This document shows positions 25,512-34,833 of a DNA stretch of 64,000 nucleotides, piece by piece. The position numbers and the translations under genes were made by a program. The notes below the pieces were generated by a model. It did not search any database, was not told the origin of the DNA, and saw only the letters and a list, made by a program, of their open reading frames with translations. Origin of the DNA: Caulobacter sp048541825. GTDB taxonomy: Bacteria; Pseudomonadota; Alphaproteobacteria; Caulobacterales; Caulobacteraceae. How positions within the stretch are numbered: position 1 is the stretch's first letter; each line of letters starts with the position of its first letter. The DNA lies in contig NZ_CP183333.1 in NCBI RefSeq assembly GCF_048541825.1, positions 1 to 64,000 on the forward strand. Direction: 5' to 3'.

Positions 25512-26237
25512 TTAAAACGCCTCCTTGGCGGGCCGTACATCCAATTCATGGGTCCAGGCGCGTGAAGGTTGCCGATGGAGCATTTCATAGAGATCCACGA
25601 TCCCTTCCAGGTCGACTAGTCCGTCGTGGCCTCGCGCCTCGGCGATCGCTGGTCTGCCGATTTGGATCCGATCACCGTCAATAGCGCCATCGATCACTAC
25701 ATGAGCAACGTGAATGCCCTTAGGACCAAACTCGCGCGCCAAAGACTGCGCCAGAGCCCTCACACCCGCCTTTGCTGCCGTAAAGGCTGCAAAGTCAGGC
25801 TTTCCGCGCAGGGATGCGCTAGCGCCCGTGAATAGGAGTGTTCCTGCCCCCGTGGGCACCATGGAGCGCAGCGCTTCTCGGGAAAATAGAAACCCGCCGA
25901 AACAGGCAATACGCCAGCAGCGCTCAAAAAATTCCGCCTCCATGGTAAGGAAGTCGCCCGGCATGTTGTTGCCGGCGTTGAATATCGCCAGATCTACAGG
26001 CCCCTCCGCTTGTGCCTGTTTGAAAAGCTCGCGAACCTGGCTCTCATCTGTAGTGTCGGCTTCGATAGCTGTTGCAGCGCCACCTGACTGACGAATGGCG
26101 TCCACCACTAACGCGACCTTTGCATATGTGCGACCCGCTACGAAGACATGGTGGTCTGCCGCAAAGCGCTTGCAAAGCCGAGCTCCCAGTCCGCGTTCTG
26201 GCCCAACTCCTATGATCACCGCCGTTTTGCTGGTCAT
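25512..26237 (-). CDS. SDR-family protein with Phe in place of catalytic Tyr
   Basis: A 241-residue short-chain dehydrogenase/reductase fold. The nucleotide-binding motif is VGPERGLGARL near the N-terminus and NAGN follows at the usual place. The active-site Ser is in FTGASAS, but the YxxxK motif reads FTAAK, so the catalytic Tyr is Phe; the Lys is kept. Some SDR relatives with the FAAF.AAKAG..ALAQS sequence share this change. The protein may be a non-redox SDR or use an altered mechanism. GGAG lies nine bases before the ATG. It heads a small operon with the truncated GST gene. Confidence 0.85.
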   Translation of the reverse strand: MTSKTAVIIGVGPERGLGARLCKRFAADHHVFVAGRTYAKVALVVDAIRQSGGAATAIEADTTDESQVRELFKQAQAEGPVDLAIFNAGNNMPGDFLTMEAEFFERCWRIACFGGFLFSREALRSMVPTGAGTLLFTGASASLRGKPDFAAFTAAKAGVRALAQSLAREFGPKGIHVAHVVIDGAIDGDRIQIGRPAIAEARGHDGLVDLEGIVDLYEMLHRQPSRAWTHELDVRPAKEAF

Positions 26238-26329
26238 GCCTTAAGTCTCCGTGCTTGTACGTCGTCAGAAGTTTTGGGACAGCCGGATCGCGGATTTAGC
26301 GGAGGGTTGGCCTCGTCTAGGGTTGATAT

Positions 26330-27310
26330 CTAGGCGGCGACTTTGCGGTGCTGCAAGCGCCTATGTTCGAGGGTCTGTCGCTTGACGCTGGCGCGGCGGC
26401 GCAGGATGTCGGCGGCCCGGCCGAAGTAGGCGTCGGCCGGCGTTACGTTGTCCAGGCTCTCGTGATAGCGGGCGTGGTTGTAGTGCTCGATGAAGGCGCC
26501 GATTTGGGCCTCCAGGTCGCCGGGCAGGAAGTAGTTCTCCAGCAGGATGCGGTTCTTCAAGGTCTGGTGCCAGCGCTCGATCTTGCCCTGGGTCTGGAGA
26601 TGGTAGGGCGCGCCCCGGACGTGTTTCATCTCCTGCTTGCCCAGCCAGTTGGCCAGTTCGCCCGAGATGTAACTGGAGCCGTTATCCGACAGCAGACGCG
26701 GCTTGTGCCGGACGCTGACCTGGTCGCAGCCCGACGCGCTGAGCGCCAGTTCCAGCGTGTCGGTGACGTCTCCCGCCTTCATGGTCGTGCACAGCTTCCA
26801 AGCGATGACGTAGCGCGAGAAGTCGTCCAGGATCGTCGACAGATACACCCAGCCCCAGCCGATGATCTTGAAGTAGGTGAAGTCAGTCTGCCACATCTGG
26901 TTTTGTGCCGTGGTCTTGTCGGTGAATGCCTTGGCGGCCTTCATGACGATGAAGGCCGGGCTGGTGATCAGGTCGTGGCTCTTCAAAAGCCTGTAAACAC
27001 TGGCTTCCGAGACGAAGTAGCCCTGGCTGTCGGCAAAGCGCACCGCCAGCTCCCGCGGGCTCAGCTCCGAGTGCTCCAGGGCCATTTCCAGGATCGCGGC
27101 GCGCGCGTGGTCGGGGATGCGGTTCTACACCCGGCCGGGGCGTCGTGGGCGGTCTTCCAGGGCCTCAGGACCGCCGGTCTGGTAGAGATCATACCAGCGG
27201 TAGAAGGTGGCGCGGGGTACGCCGATCTGCGCGAGCGTCCGGCGCACGCGCAGGCTCGATTGCTCGACCAGGCGGATGATCTCGATCTTTTCGCAAGCCG
27301 GATATCTCAT
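26330..27310 (-). pseudogene. IS3 orfB transposase, interrupted by an amber codon
   Basis: The frame encodes an N-terminal helix-turn-helix (YPACEKIEIIRLVEQSSLRV, ATFYRWYDLYQTGG) and an rve integrase domain with DDE residues (QTDFTYFKI, LSDNGSSYIS, KIERWHQTLKNRI). At 27125-27127 a TAG codon follows RPRRPGRV and the same frame continues with NRIPDHARAAILEMALE. A Trp codon (TGG) is the likely original. Without suppression the catalytic part is not made from the proper start. Confidence 0.85.
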
Positions 27311-27684
27311 GCCTCGTCGCCCCCATCGGCGATCATGCTTTTTTTAAGCAGGCGGATTTCAAGCGCCTGTTCGGCCACCACTTCCTTCAGGGCCGTCGAT
27401 TCGCGCCGCAGATCCTTGACCTCGTCCGTGGTCGCGGCCCGGGCCGTATCGCCCGCCAGGCGGCGCTTGCCCGCCTCCATGAACTCCTTGGCCCACACGT
27501 AGTACAGGCTCTGGGCGATGCCTTCCTTGCGGCAGAGCTCAGAGATGCTGTCTTCCCCGCGCAGCCCGTCCAGCACGATCCGGATCTTGTCTTCCGCCGA
27601 GAAATGCCGGCGCGTCGCCCGCCGGATATCCTTCACCACCCGCTCTCCGGGCGTCGCTTTCGCGGCCAAGGGTTTTGGTCTCAT
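27307..27684 (-). CDS. IS3 orfA transposase subunit
   Basis: A 125-residue helix-turn-helix protein (RRHFSAEDKIRIVLDGLRGEDS, ISELCRKEGIAQSLYYVWAK) followed by a leucine-zipper-like region (LRRESTALKEVVAEQALEIRLLKK). The start at MRPKPLAAKA has an AAGGAA site upstream. The end overlaps the start of orfB by four bases (ATGA). Confidence 0.85.
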   Translation of the reverse strand: MRPKPLAAKATPGERVVKDIRRATRRHFSAEDKIRIVLDGLRGEDSISELCRKEGIAQSLYYVWAKEFMEAGKRRLAGDTARAATTDEVKDLRRESTALKEVVAEQALEIRLLKKSMIADGGDEA

Positions 27685-27780
27685 CTTCGTTCCTTCGTCA
27701 CTTCGACGAGACCAAAACCCTCCTCTAAACGGAACCCTCAATCTGTCTCATTGGCGCTGACGGCGGACACAATACAAAGA

Positions 27781-27808
27781 GGGGCGGTTCGTGTTCACGA
27801 ACCGCCCC
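27781..27808 (-). terminator. Rho-independent terminator of the TonB-receptor gene
   Basis: GGGGCGGTTCGTG and CACGAACCGCCCC form a perfect 13-bp stem with a TT spacer. On the minus strand it is followed by TCTTTGTATT. It begins 30 bases after the receptor stop codon. Confidence 0.8.
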
Positions 27809-27837
27809 ACTCTATTGGCTAGAGTTAGTGAAAGTTT

Positions 27838-30645
27838 TTAGAAATCCCAACGAAGTCCAAACGCATAACGAGGACCGTTATTTTGCACTGAAAGGACTTG
27901 ATTGTCGAACCTGCCAGTTTGGATGTTTTGCTCGTCAGTCAAATTGGTTCCTTCAAAAAATACTTGGAAGGTTTTGCTGACTTGATAGCTACCGCGAGCG
28001 TCGACTTGGCCGAACGCGCGGCGATAGACAGGGTCGCCGCCCTGGCCCGGTGTAACCAGATATTCAAGGAACCGGTCACGATAGTTGTAGGAAACGCGCG
28101 CTGAGATTTTGCCCGCTTCATAATAGCCCGTCAGGTTGTAGCTATCGCCCAGACCTTCAAGGGCAAAGGACTGCGTCGTTGAACCGGGGGCAAAGGTTGC
28201 ATCCGAGTTCACCAAAGTCGCGTTGGCCTGGACGCCAAAGCCACTGGCCCAGCCATCCAAGAAGTCAAACGCGACGTTGGCGGCGATTTCGACGCCCTTG
28301 ACGCTGGCTTCTTCGATGTTGCGTGGACGGCGTACCGAGAAGGTTGCCGAACGCGCGCCGGTAATGCCGCCGACGCCGACCGGCAGGTTGCCGGCATTCG
28401 CAATCGGGAACACTTCGCTAGCCCGTGTTTGGACGATAAAGTCCGCAACGGTCTTACGGAATGGCGCGATCGAGAATGAGGTCGAACGCGTGGGATACCA
28501 CTCTAGAGAAAAGTCATAGTTCGTTGACACGTAGGGCTTCAGGTCTGGATTTCCGCCGCTGGCATCAAGACTTGCTGGTCGAACCGTGTCGAAATTTGTA
28601 CGTGGAGCCAACAGGGAAATCTGTGGCCGCGTAAGGGATTTCGAGATCGATGCACGAGCAACGATCTGATCGGTCAGATTGATCTTGAAGTTCACATTGG
28701 GCAAGAATTCCGCGTAGTCAGATTCCTTGCGCGTAACGACGGGCTTTCCAGCGTTTGCGTAGACGGCGTTATAGATGGTGACGTCACCTGGAACCGGCAG
28801 GAGATCCGTGAGCGTCAACTGCTGACCCTCGGCCGTCACATCAGTATTCATGTAACGAATACCGACGTTCAGCGCCCAAGGCATTTCGCCCAGATCGCCC
28901 GCGAAATCAGCCGAAGCATAGGCTGCCGTGGTGACTTCCTGCACCGAGTAGGAGTTCGGCTGAGGAGTAGCATTGTAGCCGTTAGTCAGTGCCAATTGAG
29001 CCTGAACAGTACCGGCCGGGAGACCGCGGGCTGCGTTCAGGGCCGCCGCCGCTGCATTGCTCTCCAGGAACTTGAAGAACGCATTGGGATCGTAAGTCAG
29101 GAACGCGGCCGGGAACCGCCCGCCGCCATCCAAGAAGCCGCCGACATCATAACGCTGCAACAAGCTTGCAGGCGTCGCAATTGGATAACCGCAATAGAGG
29201 CACAGGGTGTTTGGGTCTGACTGGATTGAGAGATTTTCCTTCGAACGGTCCGTGTAGGCTATGCCGGCGCGGACGTTCTTCAGAGCACCCCAATCGGAGG
29301 TATACTCACCATCAATACGCTGCTCGAAGACCTCTTCAACCCGGTCAGCACCCTGACGTAGTGCAATGTGAGCCCGGCCAAGGTTGGAATTGGTGATGTC
29401 GGTCGAGTAGTTGAAAACGGAAGGGAAACCGTCGCCTGTGGCTTGCGCGAAGCTATACGTGCTCGGCACCCCAATAACCGTGAACAGATTGTCGCCACCG
29501 GCGCTATCTTCGGCCTTAGACCAAGATGAATCGAAATTTACGGTAATGGAATCAGAGACATTCCAGGCGGCGTTGAAGCCCAGGGCTTCCGTCGTAACGT
29601 CGCGCTTGTTCGAGGTCACGATCATATCGGCGAAGCCGTCTGTCGTGAGCGAGGTGACCGTACGGTTGGAGTCGATCGTCGCAGCCGTGTAGCTGGACGG
29701 CTCAAACCAATTGCCGATCGAGCGTACTGTCGAGTCCACAGTGAACTGGTTCCAAAGCGCATCCACCGTGAAAGTCAGGCTTTCGGACGGTTGATATTGG
29801 AAAGTTGCGTTCAGGCCAATGCGCTCGCGTTCTTGCTCATCAACCCCGATGTCTTGGTTTCGCGGCGCGAAAACATTGGTGAAGAGCGGCGAGGCGGGGT
29901 TTCCGACCGTCGTACCTGGGATGTAGCCACGGTTTTCAATAAATGGCCGGCGAGTTTCCCGGCTTTGATAGGAAACCGAGACCAATGCACCGATGGTGTC
30001 GTCAGCAAAGGTGTTGCTCAACAGGCCGAAAACTTGCGGCGTCGTTTGCTTGCTGTTTTTCTCGTAGAGACCCTTGGCGCTCAGTATCCCCTTGAAGGTT
30101 CCCAGCGTCAGCGGCCGGGCGGTGTGCACGTTGATGGTCGAGCCGATGCCGCCATCCTGCAGCGAAGCCAGCGGCGCCTTGTAAACATCCGCGCCGGAGA
30201 TGAGTTCGGCGGCCAACAAATCGAACGAGAACGCGCGGCCTTCGTTGTCGGAGGCGAACGTCCGACCGTTCAGAAGAACCGTATTGAATTCAGGGCCAAA
30301 ACCGCGAACCGTGACAAAGCGGCCTTCGCCGCCACTGCGGTCAATCGAAACACCGGGAATGCGCTGTAGGGATTCGGCGACGTTGGAATCTGGAAACTTG
30401 CCGATGGCTTCAGACGATACCGAATCTACCACGCCGATGGCGTTGCGCTTGATATCCGTCGAAGCGCGCAAGCTCGCGCGGATACCCGTGACGACGATCT
30501 CTTCTAGTTCGGTTGATCCAGGATTGGCGGCCGTCTGAGCAAATGCAGGCACCGCGCCCGCCGCCAACAAACCGATCGCACTGCAGCTGATGGTCAATAC
30601 TGCCCGCAGGCCCGTTCGCGCCGAGCGCTTGTTTCTTTCTGTCAT
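27838..30645 (-). CDS. TonB-dependent outer-membrane receptor
   Basis: A 935-residue receptor. A signal peptide ending PAFAQ is followed by a TonB-box region (ELEEIVVTGIRASLRAST), the plug domain (ESLQRIPGVSIDRSGGEGRFVTVRGFGPEFNTVLLNGR) and a 22-strand barrel ending in ALRWDF, the outer-membrane targeting signature. The plug wording is that of the carbohydrate-type receptors common in Caulobacter and its relatives. It is divergent from the halogenase-like and SapC genes, a pairing seen with such receptors. The substrate is not shown; a galactoside is inferred from the neighbours. Confidence 0.93.
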   Translation of the reverse strand: MTERNKRSARTGLRAVLTISCSAIGLLAAGAVPAFAQTAANPGSTELEEIVVTGIRASLRASTDIKRNAIGVVDSVSSEAIGKFPDSNVAESLQRIPGVSIDRSGGEGRFVTVRGFGPEFNTVLLNGRTFASDNEGRAFSFDLLAAELISGADVYKAPLASLQDGGIGSTINVHTARPLTLGTFKGILSAKGLYEKNSKQTTPQVFGLLSNTFADDTIGALVSVSYQSRETRRPFIENRGYIPGTTVGNPASPLFTNVFAPRNQDIGVDEQERERIGLNATFQYQPSESLTFTVDALWNQFTVDSTVRSIGNWFEPSSYTAATIDSNRTVTSLTTDGFADMIVTSNKRDVTTEALGFNAAWNVSDSITVNFDSSWSKAEDSAGGDNLFTVIGVPSTYSFAQATGDGFPSVFNYSTDITNSNLGRAHIALRQGADRVEEVFEQRIDGEYTSDWGALKNVRAGIAYTDRSKENLSIQSDPNTLCLYCGYPIATPASLLQRYDVGGFLDGGGRFPAAFLTYDPNAFFKFLESNAAAAALNAARGLPAGTVQAQLALTNGYNATPQPNSYSVQEVTTAAYASADFAGDLGEMPWALNVGIRYMNTDVTAEGQQLTLTDLLPVPGDVTIYNAVYANAGKPVVTRKESDYAEFLPNVNFKINLTDQIVARASISKSLTRPQISLLAPRTNFDTVRPASLDASGGNPDLKPYVSTNYDFSLEWYPTRSTSFSIAPFRKTVADFIVQTRASEVFPIANAGNLPVGVGGITGARSATFSVRRPRNIEEASVKGVEIAANVAFDFLDGWASGFGVQANATLVNSDATFAPGSTTQSFALEGLGDSYNLTGYYEAGKISARVSYNYRDRFLEYLVTPGQGGDPVYRRAFGQVDARGSYQVSKTFQVFFEGTNLTDEQNIQTGRFDNQVLSVQNNGPRYAFGLRWDF

Positions 30646-30970
30646 GGTTTCCTCCCGGTTGTACCTTCGGCCCCTTGGGGGGGGCTCTGCAGGCTGTCGC
30701 GTCAGTTTTTATATATATTGTTTTATTTCAACGACTTAGGATTGATTGCCGTTGTCGCGTGGACGAACGTGTGTGAGAGTTGCGGATGCAAGTTCACCAT
30801 TCATCTTATAAGTCATACGAGTCCGCAAATGATTTCTGGCGCTGGCCGGTCGTCGCGCCACTTCAACCTGTGGTGCTGAAGGAATTTGACCTTTGCTTCC
30901 GCAGTCGATTTTTCAGTAAAAACATTTTTTGTAGCTTTTAATTCATCCACGAAGTGAAATGGAACATGTA
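30646..30970. promoter_or_regulatory. Divergent promoter region, TonB receptor / halogenase-like gene
   Basis: A 325-base intergenic region that must drive both directions. It is much AT-richer than its surroundings, with TATATATATTGTTTTATTTC at about 30711-30730 and TTTTTTGTAGC near 30926. I could not identify a convincing operator dyad. Confidence 0.5.
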
Positions 30971-32521
30971 ATGGATAAGCAAATTGAGCATATCCTGATA
31001 GTGGGCGGCGGAAGTGCCGGATGGATTACTGCCGCTAGGATTGCTTCACGTTACGATGTGGCGTCGAATGATCGAATTCGGGTGACACTTATTGAGTCAC
31101 GAAATGTTGGAACGGTAGGGGTTGGTGAAGGGACCTGGCCCACAATGCGCAACACGTTGCGTAAGTGCGGCATCAGCGAGACCGAGTTTCTTCGATCCTG
31201 CGATGCGACCTTCAAGCAGGGTGCTCGCTTCAATCGATGGACAGATGGCAGTGCGGGTGAGGGCTATTATCACCCCCTCAACCCACCCCAGGGCTCTGCT
31301 CAACTCAGCTTGTCGGGCCATTGGATGGCGACCAAGGCTGCTCAGGGCATTGATTTCGCAAATGCCGTGGACTTCCAAGCCGCTCTCTGTGACGCCGGGC
31401 TAGCCCCAAAATCCATAACCACGCCCGAGTACAGCGCGATCGCGAACTATGCCTATCACCTTGATGCTGTGAAATTTGCGGCCTTCTTGCGCGACCATTG
31501 CGTGGGTAAACTTGGGGTTCGCCATCTTATAGATGATGTAACCAAGGTCGTTATGGCCGAAAATGGCGATGTATCTGGCGTAGATACAAACGGAAATGGT
31601 CATATATTGGCAGATATGTTCATTGATTGCTCGGGATTTTCGAGCTTGATTATTGGGCAGGCTTACGGTGTGCCATTCGTTGAATGCCATGACGTGTTGT
31701 TTTGCGATTCAGCCTTGGCAATGCAAGTACCCTACGCGCGACCAGACGACCCCATTGCGACGCATACAATCTCGACAGCCCAGTCCTCAGGCTGGATCTG
31801 GGATATTGGTCTGCCCACCCGAAAGGGTATCGGACATGTCTATTCCAGTGCCCATATTAGCCACGATCAGGCGGAGGCCGAGCTGCGGGCCTATATCGGC
31901 CCCCAGGCGGCGAACCTCAGCGCTCGCCGCATTCCAATCCGTTCTGGGCATCGCCAGACCTTTTGGGTCAACAACTGTGTCGCGGTAGGTTTGTCCGGTG
32001 GGTTCCTTGAGCCCTTGGAGGCTTCCGCTTTGATGCTCATTGAGAAAGCGGTGGATTTCATCGCGGATCGCCTACCAAAAACGCGCGGTGCGATGCACAT
32101 TTTGTCCAAAACGTTCAATATCTCTTTTGAACATCACTGGATGCGCATCATAGAATTTCTGAAATTGCACTACGTCCTTACGAAGCGCGAAGATTCTGAG
32201 TTCTGGCGCGACAACAGGAGAGCTGAGAGCGTGCCAGACGGCCTGGCTGAAAAGCTGGAGCTCTGGAGACATCACCCGCCCTCGCCTGATGACTTTACGC
32301 ATGCCAACGAGGTGTTCTCATGGCCGAGCTATCAATATGTTATGCACGGTATGGGCTTTGAGGCGGATTATGGGCGCGACCCGTTGATCTTAGCCCAAGC
32401 ACATCAAGCTGCGCGATGGTTCGCCCAAGCTGCCCAAATGACAAAAACCGCAACGTCTCAACTACCTCGACACAGGGACCTGATCGACAGCATCTCCCGT
32501 TACGGCCTTCAGGCTGTTTAG
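30971..32521 (+). CDS. Tryptophan-halogenase-family flavoprotein
   Basis: A 516-residue protein of the flavin-dependent tryptophan halogenase family. The FAD-binding motif is ILIVGGGSAGWITA, and GVGEGTWPTMRNTLRKCGI, FIDCSGFSS and GWIWDIGLP correspond to the conserved halogenase blocks; GLSGGFLEPLEASALMLIEKA is the C-terminal block. The start is the second ATG (MDKQIEHIL), which gives the usual short N-terminus; the first lies four codons upstream. In Caulobacterales and Xanthomonadales such genes often accompany carbohydrate TonB receptors, where halogenation has not been shown. A reductase partner is not next to it. Confidence 0.88.
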   Translation: MDKQIEHILIVGGGSAGWITAARIASRYDVASNDRIRVTLIESRNVGTVGVGEGTWPTMRNTLRKCGISETEFLRSCDATFKQGARFNRWTDGSAGEGYYHPLNPPQGSAQLSLSGHWMATKAAQGIDFANAVDFQAALCDAGLAPKSITTPEYSAIANYAYHLDAVKFAAFLRDHCVGKLGVRHLIDDVTKVVMAENGDVSGVDTNGNGHILADMFIDCSGFSSLIIGQAYGVPFVECHDVLFCDSALAMQVPYARPDDPIATHTISTAQSSGWIWDIGLPTRKGIGHVYSSAHISHDQAEAELRAYIGPQAANLSARRIPIRSGHRQTFWVNNCVAVGLSGGFLEPLEASALMLIEKAVDFIADRLPKTRGAMHILSKTFNISFEHHWMRIIEFLKLHYVLTKREDSEFWRDNRRAESVPDGLAEKLELWRHHPPSPDDFTHANEVFSWPSYQYVMHGMGFEADYGRDPLILAQAHQAARWFAQAAQMTKTATSQLPRHRDLIDSISRYGLQAV

Positions 32522-32558
32522 TGCGTCAATTGGTGAAGTTGTAACTGAAAGTATCAGC

Positions 32559-33290
32559 ATGTTCGAAGCCCTAGACCCTCAGCGCCACGGTGACCTCCAT
32601 CTGCGTTCTGATTTCGACATGTCATCGGTTGAGAACCGTGGTCACGCGCGACTAGGCTTTAGCGAAATGGTCAATGCCGCCGCTGACTATCCTATCATTT
32701 TCATGAAGGATGGTACGAGCGGGGCGTTCCATCTTTGTGCTTTGTTTGGATTTGATAGAAATCGATCGCTCTATGCGCTCGCCCAAAGTTGGCACGCTAA
32801 TTGGTTGCCGATGGATATTACGCGCGGTCCATTGGCGCTGATCAAGACGGAAGGTGATTGGGTGGTTGGCGCTAACACGGCTGATCCCCGCCTCTCGAAG
32901 ACTGGAGGTCAGGCGCTCTACAACCCCGAAAGACTTCCATCGGCTTGGCTGGTAAACGCTACATCTCGCCTGCTTGCCCACGGAGAAGATCTAGCGGCCG
33001 CTGATGTATTTACAGAGAATTTGGCGAAGGCCGGCCTAATCGCGCCGCTGAAGGTTGAGTTGAGCCTTTCGGACGGTCAAGTGCGTGAAATTACTGGCCT
33101 GTATACTATAAATAAACCGGCAGTTCAGAAACTAGAGGTCTCACTGGCCATAGAATTGTTACGAAACGGTGCTCTTGAGGGGGCCTTTAGAATGCTCGGG
33201 ACGCAAGGGCAGTTTTCGCGTCTAAGGCATTTGTTCAATGCGCACTCAGGGCCGAAAATTTTATCTATGTCTCTGGATGTAGGTATCTAA
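32559..33290 (+). CDS. SapC-family protein
   Basis: A 243-residue SapC-like protein: LHLRSDFDMSSVENRGHARLGFSEMVNAAADYPIIF at the start, then SGAFHLCALFGFDRNRSLYA and WLPMDITRGPLAL, then a conserved Leu-rich end. It has no signal peptide or membrane segment. SapC proteins are repeatedly found beside TonB receptors and halogenase-like proteins; their function is unknown. It follows the halogenase-like gene by 37 bases and is presumably in the same transcript. Confidence 0.85.
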   Translation: MFEALDPQRHGDLHLRSDFDMSSVENRGHARLGFSEMVNAAADYPIIFMKDGTSGAFHLCALFGFDRNRSLYALAQSWHANWLPMDITRGPLALIKTEGDWVVGANTADPRLSKTGGQALYNPERLPSAWLVNATSRLLAHGEDLAAADVFTENLAKAGLIAPLKVELSLSDGQVREITGLYTINKPAVQKLEVSLAIELLRNGALEGAFRMLGTQGQFSRLRHLFNAHSGPKILSMSLDVGI

Positions 33291-33342
33291 GCGGCTACAG
33301 TGTCTGCCTCTGCTTTTAGGTGGACTTCCCGGCACCATGATC

Positions 33343-33513
33343 CTAGGCAAGCGACTGGCGTAATTTGTCGGGGAGTTTCGTCATCGGCTTTGCGATCGCC
33401 TCGCGTACGGCTTCGGAACTATAGCCTGCCAGGGGTGGCCCGTTCTTGACGGTCTCGCCAGGCCAATAGCCTTCAATAGGTGGAAGGTGCAGCAGCTGCC
33501 AGCGGCCAAAAGC
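33343..33513 (-). pseudogene. C-terminal remnant of an unidentified gene
   Basis: The minus strand reads GRWQLLHLPPIEGYWPGETV, then KNGPPLAGYSSEAVREAIAKP and KLPDKLRQSLA with a stop at 33343. The composition is that of real coding sequence, but there is no start and the frame breaks near 33513. It lies just after the GntR gene on the same strand. I cannot name the family. Confidence 0.35.
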
Positions 33514-33543
33514 GCCGTTTCTAGGTGGGCAATCGGGTCTCGA

Positions 33544-34281
33544 TCAGTCCTTCAAGCTTTGTTCCACTATCGCCTCTTTAATGAGATCCATGACGTCGGC
33601 GATTAGTTCACGCATGGTCTCGGCTGCGGTGTCGGCATCGCGCGCCACTATCGCGTCCAATACGGCCTTATGCGCCTGCAGGCTCGCGTTGCGTCCCCGG
33701 TAGCGATTGGTGAACTGGATAGAGGTCTGCAAAGCCGTTGCCACGACGTCGCGGAATTGAGCATAGAACGGATTTCCCGAGGCTTCCAGAATCGCGACGT
33801 GGAAGGCGATGTCCGAGCTTAGCGGATTGTCGGCGCCGGCTTCGGCGGCCTCCATGCGCGAGTATCCGAGCTTGATCAATTCTAGGCTTGATGGACTGGC
33901 TGCCTGGGCCGCCAGCGCAGCGGCGCCAGGCTCGATGCTCAATCGCAGCTCGGTGAACTGGCGCAGCAAGCTGAGCGAAAATTTCCGCTCCAGCAGCCAG
34001 CGCAGCACGTCGGTGTCGAACCAGTTCCAGGCCGATGGCCGGGTAATGATCGTGCCTTGGCGGGGACGGGCGGTCAGCAGGCCCTTGGCGGACAGCATCT
34101 TGACCGCCTCGCGCGTTACCGAATGGCTGACGGCGTGTTCCTTGGAAAGCTCCGCCTCGATCGGGAATGGTCGACCGTCATAGGCTCCCGTGACGATCAT
34201 GCGCCCCAGCGTGTCCAGCAAACCGAAAGTCAGGTTACGCCCCAGCGCCGAACGGGATTCCAGCGGGTCGGTAATTTTCAT
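33544..34281 (-). CDS. GntR-family (FadR subfamily) regulator, probably of galactonate genes
   Basis: A 245-residue regulator. The N-terminal winged helix contains LIVTGAYDGRPFPIEAELSKEHAVSHSVTREAVKMLSAKGLL; the C-terminal FCD domain contains ELRLSIEPGAAALAAQ and the metal-binding histidines in DIAFHVAILEASGNPF and LQAHKAVLDAI. The start at MKITDPLE is the ATG in the usual place. It stands next to a KDPGal aldolase relic and the galactonate dehydratase gene, so a DgoR-like role (repressor released by galactonate) is inferred. Confidence 0.85.
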   Translation of the reverse strand: MKITDPLESRSALGRNLTFGLLDTLGRMIVTGAYDGRPFPIEAELSKEHAVSHSVTREAVKMLSAKGLLTARPRQGTIITRPSAWNWFDTDVLRWLLERKFSLSLLRQFTELRLSIEPGAAALAAQAASPSSLELIKLGYSRMEAAEAGADNPLSSDIAFHVAILEASGNPFYAQFRDVVATALQTSIQFTNRYRGRNASLQAHKAVLDAIVARDADTAAETMRELIADVMDLIKEAIVEQSLKD

Positions 34282-34344
34282 AGAATCACTGCTCTTAAAT
34301 TTGCCTGGAGCTCGCAATAGATAGTTGTCCCGCGCCAAGAGCTC

Positions 34345-34572
34345 GACCAATCACGAATGCGCGGTGGCGAACATGCGCAGCCCCACCAGGACGCAGTCGT
34401 CGCCGTTCAAGGTCTCTATCAACGGGTCGCGACCCTCTTGGACTGGCGCGATAGAAGGCTTCGATCACACCGCCGTCAGCGCCTCAACGATCTCGAACGC
34501 TTCGCCCGGCTCCAGGCCGCGCAGGATCGCGACCAGCGGAAATATCTGTAGCACGGTGTTCCAAGTCGTCAT
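34345..34572 (-). pseudogene. dgoA: Relic of 2-dehydro-3-deoxy-6-phosphogalactonate aldolase gene
   Basis: The minus-strand frame starts with MTTWNTVLQIFPLVAILRGL and continues EPGEAFEIVEALTAV, which is the N-terminus of KDPGal/KDPG aldolases (PLVAILRGL.P.EA). An in-frame TGA follows, then PLIETLNGDDCVLVG in the same frame resembles the next aldolase strand. The rest of the enzyme is missing and the frame ends near the GntR gene. This would be the last step of the De Ley-Doudoroff galactose pathway; its loss suggests the pathway is broken here or completed elsewhere. Confidence 0.5.
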
Positions 34573-34833
34573 GCGCAGCTCACTCCAGTGCCCCGATTGG
34601 TGTTCGGCTATCTCCGCCAAGTAAGCTGATATCGCTTTCATCGCGGCGACCCAGGCTACGCTTTCTACGAACAATGCGTCCGCATTCCAAGATTAATATT
34701 ACAAACAGTTTGACGATCAGGCGACGCTCGACCTAGCTAGGGTGACGTACCCGGCGAACACTGGACGCCGCTTTATTGGGAGCTATTCGATGCGGTCTTG
34801 CCCGCGCTGCGCCAGATACTCGGCGGATCGTCG

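Larger units (their letters stand above)
26275..27750 (-). mobile_element. IS3-family element with nonsense mutation in orfB
   Basis: About 1476 bp. The ends TGGGACAG... (left) and the reverse complement of the right end TGAGACAG... begin imperfect inverted repeats that also share GTTTAG/ATTTAG and GGAGGGTT blocks. It carries orfA and orfB in the usual ATGA overlap. No clear target duplication was found. The in-frame stop in orfB suggests the copy is inactive. Confidence 0.8.
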
